Assembly: GCA_014237605.1 (NCBI GenBank)
Contig: JAAZZR010000004.1
Span: forward strand, 1 to 59,109
Direction: 5' to 3'
Length of the DNA: 59,109 nt
DNA from: Nitrosomonadaceae bacterium
GTDB lineage: Bacteria > Pseudomonadota > Gammaproteobacteria > Burkholderiales > Nitrosomonadaceae
A model generated the notes under the pieces. The model was not told the origin of the DNA. It searched no databases and saw only the letters and a list, made by a program, of their open reading frames with translations. The first letter of the stretch is position 1, and each line of letters begins with the position of its first letter. Shown here one piece after another: positions 52,252 through 59,109 of this stretch. The position numbers and the translations under genes were made by a program.

Positions 52252-53409
52252 ATGAATGAAAAATCTAATTTGCCAATATCTACAGCAGTTGCTGTTTATC
52301 CGGTTACTAACCGTCAAGAATTAAGAAAATTTATTGACGTCCCCTGGATCGTTTACGCAAATGACCCTGTGTGGGTACCACCGTTACGTCTTGAGAGACG
52401 TTGGCATTTTTCTAAATCAAATCCTTTTTTTGGGCACGGAGAATGGCAGGCTTGGATTGCATACCGTGATAATAAACCAGTTGGAAGAATTAGCGCGCAA
52501 ATTGATCAGCTCCATCGTCAACGGTACGGAGCAGATACTGGCCATTTTGGATTATTAGAAAGCGTGAATGATAAGGAGGTGTTTTCAGAGCTTATGCAGA
52601 CTGCAGAGAAATGGCTTGTGGAAAGAGGGACTAAAAATGTAAGTGGGCCATATAATTTTTCTATTAATCAGGAATGCGGGGTGCTTGTGAGTGGTTTTGA
52701 TACGCCGCCAATGGTTATGATGCCGCACTCACCCAAGTGGTATGGGCAACTTCTTGAAGAGCAAGGCTATTATCCATTAAAGGATCTGCTTGCCTATTTA
52801 TTTAAGGCAGACATGGAAGTCCCAAAAATTATGCGTATTTTGGTAGATAAATTTTCTACCCGAGTTCATAAAAGGATGATACGTCGCAATCAATTTAAAG
52901 CAGAAATAGAGGTGCTAAGAAGTATTTTTAATGACGCATGGTCGGATAACTGGGGTTTTATTCCTTTTACTGAAGCAGAATTCTCTGAACTTGGGAGTAC
53001 ATTTCGTTTTCTCCTAAAGGATGAGTATATTCAAATTGTTGAGGTTGATGGAGTCCCGGCGGCATTTATGGTGGTATTACCAAATTTGAATGAGGTTTTT
53101 GCTAAACTTAATGGGAACCTATTACCATTGGGCTGGTTTCAGCTGATTAAAAAGTTAAAATTTGATCAAATTAGTACAGGCCGAATACCTTTAATGGGCG
53201 TACGCAAGAAATTCCAGAATACTCCGTTAGGGGCTGCATTAGCCTGTATGATGATTGAAGCACCAAGAGAAATTGGTCTTTCCAGAGGGATTCGCGAAAT
53301 TGAGGTGTCTTGGATACTTGAAGATAATAAATCTATGCGGGGGATGATTGAGAAACTGGCGGGCGTCCCAGAATATAAGCGCTATCGAATTTTTGGAAAA
53401 ACTTTATGA
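52252..53409 (+). CDS. GNAT-fold acyltransferase-like protein, candidate bacterial ceramide synthase (bCerS)-like
   Basis: FIDVPWIVYANDPVWVPPLRLERRWHFSKSNPFFGHGEWQAWIAYRDNKPVGRISAQID; C-terminal acyltransferase-like half; genomic context of lipid genes. Confidence 0.6.
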   Translation: MNEKSNLPISTAVAVYPVTNRQELRKFIDVPWIVYANDPVWVPPLRLERRWHFSKSNPFFGHGEWQAWIAYRDNKPVGRISAQIDQLHRQRYGADTGHFGLLESVNDKEVFSELMQTAEKWLVERGTKNVSGPYNFSINQECGVLVSGFDTPPMVMMPHSPKWYGQLLEEQGYYPLKDLLAYLFKADMEVPKIMRILVDKFSTRVHKRMIRRNQFKAEIEVLRSIFNDAWSDNWGFIPFTEAEFSELGSTFRFLLKDEYIQIVEVDGVPAAFMVVLPNLNEVFAKLNGNLLPLGWFQLIKKLKFDQISTGRIPLMGVRKKFQNTPLGAALACMMIEAPREIGLSRGIREIEVSWILEDNKSMRGMIEKLAGVPEYKRYRIFGKTL

Positions 53410-53433
53410 TTACTTATTTTAGTAAAAATTATA

Positions 53434-54282
53434 GTGCTGGAGGCTAAAATCCCAAGTAAGAAAATAGAGAAATTTGTTGCAATTGTGCTGGCTGCAGATC
53501 GTACCGCTAATGATCCGGTTGCTAACAAATCAGGTATGGCCTGCAAGGCATTTACACCGATTTGTGGGGTGCCAATGATAATTCGTGTATTAGATGCTCT
53601 TGAAGAGAGCGGCGTGATTGAGAGAATTGTTTTATGTGGCCCACCAGAATCCTCGCTGGCTGCTTGTCCGGAGTTGGAACAGCGGATAGGAAGTGGGTAC
53701 GTCACTTGGGTGCCAAACCTAGATTCTCCGAGTCGGAGTGCTAATAGAGGATTTGAGTATATAGATAAAGAAGCTCCAGTGTTCTTGACAACAGCTGATC
53801 ATGCGTTATTAACTCCAGAGATCGTAAGATATTTTCTTTGCGAGTCCAGTAAAGCTGACAGTGATGTTACTGTGGGATTGGTTGAACATAAAAATGTAAT
53901 GGCTTCTTTTCCGGGAACTAAACGAACTGTAATAAGGCTTCGTGACGGAAATTTCTGTGGCTGTAATCTTTATGCTTTTCTTAACCCTTGTGGTCGTAAT
54001 TTAGTTCCATTCTGGAGAAAGGCTGAAGATTTGCGAAAGAAACCATGGAAACTAGTTGGAGAAATACTGGGCCCAATAGCTATTTTGTTATATTTATTAA
54101 GAATATCAAAACTTAATCAAGCATTAAATGCTGTGTCTGCTAAGGTGGGCGTTAGATCACAAGCAGTAATCATTCCTTATGCTAATGCCGGGGTAGATGT
54201 AGATAAGGCAGAAGATATAACGCTTGTAGAATCCGTCCTAGAGAAAGAGGCGTTGGTCTCACGTGAGAATAACAGTACATAA
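53434..54282 (+). CDS. MobA/NTP_transferase-like nucleotidyltransferase
   Basis: FVAIVLAADRTANDPVANKSGMACKAFTPICGVPMIIRVLDALEESGVIERIVLCGP...VFLTTADHALLTPEIVRYFL; GTG start. Confidence 0.75.
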   Translation: MLEAKIPSKKIEKFVAIVLAADRTANDPVANKSGMACKAFTPICGVPMIIRVLDALEESGVIERIVLCGPPESSLAACPELEQRIGSGYVTWVPNLDSPSRSANRGFEYIDKEAPVFLTTADHALLTPEIVRYFLCESSKADSDVTVGLVEHKNVMASFPGTKRTVIRLRDGNFCGCNLYAFLNPCGRNLVPFWRKAEDLRKKPWKLVGEILGPIAILLYLLRISKLNQALNAVSAKVGVRSQAVIIPYANAGVDVDKAEDITLVESVLEKEALVSRENNST

Positions 54283-54338
54283 CGTTACTTTGGTATGTAG
54301 TAACCTGGCTTCACTACAAAATTTGCAAGAGAGCGTTC

Positions 54339-55415
54339 ATGAAGATAATAGATAAATATATTACACGTGAGTTATTGATTCCTTTCACAGTGTTAATTGT
54401 AATTCTGAGTGGATTATTTTCTAGTTTTAGCAGTGCTCGTTTTCTTGCAGAGGCAGTAACCGAGTCACTTGGCATCTTTGCTATGCTGGAGTTGGTAGGC
54501 CTTAAGACTTTAATTGCTTTAGAGGTGCTGGTGCCGATTGCCCTTTACATTGCTGTAATAATTGGGCTTGGCAGAATGAATAGGGATCAGGAAATTAATG
54601 TATTACGTTCTGCAGGAATTAGTGAGCACCGTATAATTTATGCTGTGCTTATAATTGCGATTCCAGTTGGAATTATAAGCGGTGTACTTTCTATGTTTGC
54701 TCGTCCTTGGGCATACGAAGAGAGTTATATTCTAAATGCTCAGGCAGAGGCAGAATTAAATACTGATCGATTTCAGGCCGGGCGCTTTTATGGAAGTGAG
54801 AAAAGTGGCAGAGTAGTTTACATTGATTCTAAGGATGAATCCGGCAAAGAAATGAGAAATATCTTTCACTTTGTAAGTAAGGAAGGTGGAAGTGAAATTC
54901 TCTTCGCTAAAGAGGGGATCCAGAAGCGTCCAGCTCGTGGGGAGCGGCCCCAATTACATCTATTCGATGGTAATTTATATAAACTTAAACATGCTTCTAC
55001 AAAAGATACAGTATCCCATTTTGAGAAACTAGTATATTTCGACGATGATAGTAATGAGCTGGATTATAAGCGCAAATCAACAGCGACTAGAACTCTGATG
55101 GACTCGGACCGTCCACCTGACATCGCCGAGCTTCAATGGCGGTTATCTCGGCCAATTTCAACTATTTTGTTGGCCTTAATTGCTATACCATTTAGCCGCA
55201 CTTCTCCTCGACGTACGGAGGGGGAGAGGATTTATTTTTACGCAGCTCTGGTTTTTGCAATTTATTATATCTTAAGTGGTTTAGCCCAGACTTGGGTAGA
55301 ACAGGGAATAATAGGAAGTGTACCCGGAGTGTGGTGGCTGTACGTATTAATGGCTGTTGTTTCACTTAGCTTGCTTTTTCCTAATGGTTGGAAACAATTG
55401 TTTCGGTCCAAATGA
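54339..55415 (+). CDS. LptF-like permease (YjgP/YjgQ family)
   Basis: MKIIDKYITRELLIPFTVLIVILSGLFSSF...RMNRDQEINVLRSAGISEHRI...SRPISTILLALIAIPFSRTSPRRTEGERIYF. Confidence 0.88.
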   Translation: MKIIDKYITRELLIPFTVLIVILSGLFSSFSSARFLAEAVTESLGIFAMLELVGLKTLIALEVLVPIALYIAVIIGLGRMNRDQEINVLRSAGISEHRIIYAVLIIAIPVGIISGVLSMFARPWAYEESYILNAQAEAELNTDRFQAGRFYGSEKSGRVVYIDSKDESGKEMRNIFHFVSKEGGSEILFAKEGIQKRPARGERPQLHLFDGNLYKLKHASTKDTVSHFEKLVYFDDDSNELDYKRKSTATRTLMDSDRPPDIAELQWRLSRPISTILLALIAIPFSRTSPRRTEGERIYFYAALVFAIYYILSGLAQTWVEQGIIGSVPGVWWLYVLMAVVSLSLLFPNGWKQLFRSK

Positions 55416-56485
55416 TACTAATAATTGATCGTTATCTTGCATTCCGAGTTTTTGTTGGTCTGTGTATTGCAACTGCAGTACTTTTACCCTTATTTAGCTT
55501 TCTAGATTTGTTAGAGCAGCTTGATGATGTAGGTAAGGGAACATATCAGGTTAAAGATGCCTTTGTTCACACTGCGTTAATGTTGCCGCGAAGATTTAGT
55601 CAGTTAGCACCATTTATTGCATTATTAGGTACTGTAATTGCATTAGGGGGGCTGGCGAAAAATTTAGAATTAACTGCAATGCAAGTGGCTGCTATTTCTC
55701 CTGTTCGTTTAAGTAAGGCGCCACTTTGTATCGGGATTATTCTCTTAATTTTTATTGCCTTAGTGGAGCAATTTGTAGCCCCCGAACTTCAGCAAAAAGC
55801 GATTTCACATAAGGCCGTAGCACTTGATAAGAGCGTGCAGCTTGGTAAGAATCTTGGAATCTGGACTCGAAATGAGAGAAATATATTACGTATTGGTGAA
55901 ATGATAACCACCAAAAAAGCTATAAATGTAGAAATATTAAATTTTGATAAAAATGGTTTTCTGTTGACCTATACGCATGCTAAATATGCTGATATTAATG
56001 ATAAAAATTTATGGGAATTACGTGAAGTCATTAGTAAGACATTCAGTGAGACAGAGGAAGAGATAGAATCTATAAGCTTAGACTCAATGCAGTGGAAATC
56101 ATTTGTGAACCCAACTGACATTTCGATTTTAAATAAGTCGCCAGAAAGTTTGTCACCTGTTGATTTATTTCAACATGTGCGTTTCTTAAAAGATACTGGC
56201 CAGGAAGCCGACGCATATGAATTGGCATTATGGCGAAAAGCAGGGGGGGCATTTACAACAATCGCAATGTTATTACTATCTATTCCTTTTGTTTTTGGGT
56301 CATCTAGGACTGGTTTTGCTAATAAATTGGTGTTTGCAGTAATGGCCGGTATTAGCGTTTATCTTCTTGACCAAATTATTGCAAATGCAGGTTTGTTGTT
56401 ACATTTTTCCCCAGCTTTTACGGCATTATCTCCAGGATTGGCACTGATTCTAGTTGCTAATATTTGGTTGCGGAGGATCCGTTAG
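55412..56485 (+). CDS. LptG-like permease (YjgP/YjgQ family)
   Basis: MILIIDRYLAFRVFVGLCIATAVLLPLFSFLDLLEQLDDVGKGTYQVKDAFVHTALMLPRRFSQLAPFIALLGTVIALGGLAKNLELTAMQVAAISPVRL; ATGA overlap with the upstream gene. Confidence 0.9.
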   Translation: MILIIDRYLAFRVFVGLCIATAVLLPLFSFLDLLEQLDDVGKGTYQVKDAFVHTALMLPRRFSQLAPFIALLGTVIALGGLAKNLELTAMQVAAISPVRLSKAPLCIGIILLIFIALVEQFVAPELQQKAISHKAVALDKSVQLGKNLGIWTRNERNILRIGEMITTKKAINVEILNFDKNGFLLTYTHAKYADINDKNLWELREVISKTFSETEEEIESISLDSMQWKSFVNPTDISILNKSPESLSPVDLFQHVRFLKDTGQEADAYELALWRKAGGAFTTIAMLLLSIPFVFGSSRTGFANKLVFAVMAGISVYLLDQIIANAGLLLHFSPAFTALSPGLALILVANIWLRRIR

Positions 56486-56656
56486 CTGATAAAATCAGTT
56501 GTCTTTATACGACCATATGATAGCTATACATTAGTTCCTATTGTGACAGTAATGTTGCATAGAGAATTATGCGTGCTGTTTTTTATTTAATTGAATAATA
56601 TTTAATTTGGATAGGGTCATGGTGTATGACTTTAGGAAAATAATTTAGAGCTATAG

Positions 56657-57880
56657 ATGACTACTTTTGTTTATATCGTTGGTGATAGTGAAGTTAACGT
56701 CTGGGGTTTAAGTGGGCGAGAACGATTGCATCGGATGCTAAAAGCTCACCATGAACGAATTACTTTGGTTGATGATCTTGGGAATATTCCTGATGGAGGA
56801 TCGGTATTATTTCTATGTGCCGATCATTTGTTTGATGCGAGGGTTCTATCAACACTAGTTCAGACAAAATCTAATCTAATTTTAGATAGTAATAGTGATC
56901 AAATAGCTGCCATTCATATTACTGATGGAAATGCGTCTAATGTCCTGGCAGATTTCCTGGGAGCAGGGGATGGGAATGCTATTTCTGTTTTCCCTCATTA
57001 TTCGCTAGATGAACTAAATTTGAATCTTCAACAAAAAAATCTGAAGAAGAAAGATGCTCCCTATTTATTTTTTATTAATAGGGCTAATTACAAAGTTCTT
57101 GAATCAGAGTTATTTTCAGGGTCATACAAGGGTGTTACTGATTTGGTAACCAAATGGGTTTGGCCGGCACCTGCTTCCTGGATCACTCACCTTTGTGTTC
57201 GTATAGGTTTGTCGCCGAATCATGTCACGTTAATGAGCTACGTATTTGCTATATTGGCAGGAGTTTCCTTTTGGTTTGGTAGCTACGGGATAGGGCTGCT
57301 GATGGGGTGGATCATGACATTCCTAGATACTGTAGATGGGAAATTGGCAAGGGTAACCGTTACTTCCAGTCGCTTAGGTGACGTTCTTGATCATGGTCTA
57401 GACATTATTCATCCGCCACTTTGGTATATGGCATGGGGGATTGGATTAAGCGCAGTTTCGCTATCAGTGTCTGGCTTGGAAGTATTGATATGGCTAATGT
57501 TCATTGGTTATATAGGGGGAAGAATATGTGAAGGGGTTTTTCAGTTCTTTGTGGGATCATTTGATATATTTATATGGCAAAAGTTTGATTCATTCAATCG
57601 ATTGATTACTGCTCGGCGCAATCCTAATCTAATATTGTTGACGGGTGGTTGGATTATTGATCAGCCTGATTTCGGGTTTTTTGCAGTGGTTATATGGCAT
57701 TTAATCTCTACAGCTATTCTTGTCATACGAGTAGTTTATGGCTGGCGTGCAAAATATCATAATGGTCCATTGAAGTCGTGGTTTGAAGAAATTGCACCTA
57801 ATCAAGAAGATGGAGGACTGGCAGTACGGATTTTTACCCGCACACCAGTTAGTATTAATGACAGAAGAGTTACGAATTAA
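56657..57880 (+). CDS. CDP-alcohol phosphatidyltransferase with N-terminal nucleotidyltransferase-like domain
   Basis: CDP-OH-P signature DTVDGKLARVTVTSSRLGDVLDHGLD; N-terminal VLFLCADHLFDARVLSTLV segment. Confidence 0.82.
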   Translation: MTTFVYIVGDSEVNVWGLSGRERLHRMLKAHHERITLVDDLGNIPDGGSVLFLCADHLFDARVLSTLVQTKSNLILDSNSDQIAAIHITDGNASNVLADFLGAGDGNAISVFPHYSLDELNLNLQQKNLKKKDAPYLFFINRANYKVLESELFSGSYKGVTDLVTKWVWPAPASWITHLCVRIGLSPNHVTLMSYVFAILAGVSFWFGSYGIGLLMGWIMTFLDTVDGKLARVTVTSSRLGDVLDHGLDIIHPPLWYMAWGIGLSAVSLSVSGLEVLIWLMFIGYIGGRICEGVFQFFVGSFDIFIWQKFDSFNRLITARRNPNLILLTGGWIIDQPDFGFFAVVIWHLISTAILVIRVVYGWRAKYHNGPLKSWFEEIAPNQEDGGLAVRIFTRTPVSINDRRVTN

Positions 57881-57890
57881 GAAAATACAA

Positions 57891-58859
57891 ATGGGAAATG
57901 CTAAGGTTGGGTTGGTATTCAACCCCCTTAGCGGACGAATCCGAAAACATGAAAGCACAATAAAGGGCGTATTAGGAAAGATTCCGGGTGTAATTCTGCG
58001 AGAAGCAAAGACAGGACTTGAGTTCAAAGAAACTGTTGATGAGTTCTTAGATACTAAAGTTGATCTGCTAGTAATTGCTGCTGGAGATGGAACAGTACAA
58101 GGAATATTGAGTCATTTATTTACAGAGTATGATCATATAGATTGGCCAATTCTTGCAATAATACCTGGCGGAACAACAAATATGACAGCACTAGATCTGG
58201 TTAAATATGATGACCCTGAGGATTCAGCAAGAAGGTTAAGTCAATATATTTCGACAAAGCCTTTACCTATTTTATTAAAAAAGAATGTGTTGTGCATTGA
58301 GCAAGCTGGAGTTAACAAAGTATATGGTATGTTTTTTGCAGTTGGAATTATAGCCCGCGCCGTAATATTCTCACGTAGTGGAATCAAGAAGGTTGGGATT
58401 ACAGGAGAGATTTATTCTGGCCTGATTATGGCAGTTTATTTTGCTGGATTACTTCTTAGGCGGTGTACTGGAGCATGGGCACCAGCAAATTTGACAGCCG
58501 TGAAATTGGCTGGAAAAACTTTCAATGGCCCTTATCAATTTTTGTTTGTTAGCGCGTTAAACCGTTTGTTATTTAATACGCGCCCTTACTGGGGGCAAGA
58601 GCAGGAACCGCTTCATGTTACATTTGTAGAGAAGCGTAAAAAGGCTCTAAGAAAATATATAAGCTCAATTTGGGCACTGATTTCAGGGAGATATGCAGCT
58701 CTCAAAGAACTTGACGGTTATCATAGCTATAATAGTAGCGGGATAGAGTTAGCAGTAGATGATGACTATATCGTCGATGGTGAGTTCTATCATGCTGTCA
58801 GTCAGGATGGGCCATTAAAAATTTCGGCAGCTGGCCCGGTCACTTTTTTGACTTGGTAG
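57891..58859 (+). CDS. DAGK-catalytic-domain lipid kinase (diacylglycerol/sphingoid/ceramide kinase-like)
   Basis: VGLVFNPLSGRIRKHESTIKGVLGK, LLVIAAGDGTVQGILSHLF, LAIIPGGTTNMTALDL; ATG at 57891 fits the domain start better than 57783. Confidence 0.85.
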   Translation: MGNAKVGLVFNPLSGRIRKHESTIKGVLGKIPGVILREAKTGLEFKETVDEFLDTKVDLLVIAAGDGTVQGILSHLFTEYDHIDWPILAIIPGGTTNMTALDLVKYDDPEDSARRLSQYISTKPLPILLKKNVLCIEQAGVNKVYGMFFAVGIIARAVIFSRSGIKKVGITGEIYSGLIMAVYFAGLLLRRCTGAWAPANLTAVKLAGKTFNGPYQFLFVSALNRLLFNTRPYWGQEQEPLHVTFVEKRKKALRKYISSIWALISGRYAALKELDGYHSYNSSGIELAVDDDYIVDGEFYHAVSQDGPLKISAAGPVTFLTW

Positions 58860-58890
58860 CCTATTAATAGATATTACAGACTGGTATCAA

Positions 58891-59109
58891 TGACAGATCA
58901 CGAATTAACATTGGATGAAGAAATTCCGGATAGTTTAGTCTCTGCAGTTTCCTCTATGGCGGCAAGACCAGTATCAGCAGACTTCTCAATTTTTGTTGAA
59001 GAATTAAGTGAAATAGATCAAATTGATAGACCTGTTATTTTTTCAGCACACGGAGTTCCAAAATCAGTGCCTATGGAAGCTGAAAAATTAAATTTACTTT
59101 ATTATGATG
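58891..59109 (+). CDS. IspH/LytB-like protein, 5' part only (runs off window), atypical N-terminus
   Basis: [42 protein letters not shown] matches the Isp[14 protein letters not shown] segment, but no upstream GFCAGV-type Cys motif. Confidence 0.55.

Overview
This looks like a compact, low-GC betaproteobacterial chromosomal segment (Nitrosomonadales-like by gene content and order; taxonomy is inferred). Most of it is housekeeping: purM/purN, thiD/thiE, hemL, map, glnD, prmC/prfA/hemA, tRNA-Phe, secA, trkH/trkA, rsmE, argA, a glycolysis/Calvin-type cluster (fba-pyk-pgk-gap-tkt), an NtrY/NtrX-like two-component pair, rsmB-fmt-def and topB. No CRISPR array, phage or intact IS element was seen. 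The main candidate for an under-described system is the co-directional block at 52252-59109. It encodes a GNAT-like acyltransferase resembling bacterial ceramide synthase, a MobA-like nucleotidyltransferase, an LptF/LptG permease pair, a CDP-alcohol phosphatidyltransferase with an extra N-terminal domain, a DAGK/ceramide-kinase-like lipid kinase, and the start of an IspH-like ORF lacking the usual N-terminus. I read it as a possible pathway that makes and exports an unusual, possibly sphingoid, lipid. Several gene lesions are readable by eye: an unannotated decayed mscL relic, an in-frame TAG in the DUF4390 gene, a 1-nt frameshift at an A-run in glnD, a Cys-to-Ser change at the predicted nucleophile of a transglutaminase-like protein, and an NtrX-like regulator with ruined AAA+ motifs. 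All family calls are by eye from protein motifs; no database search was run.
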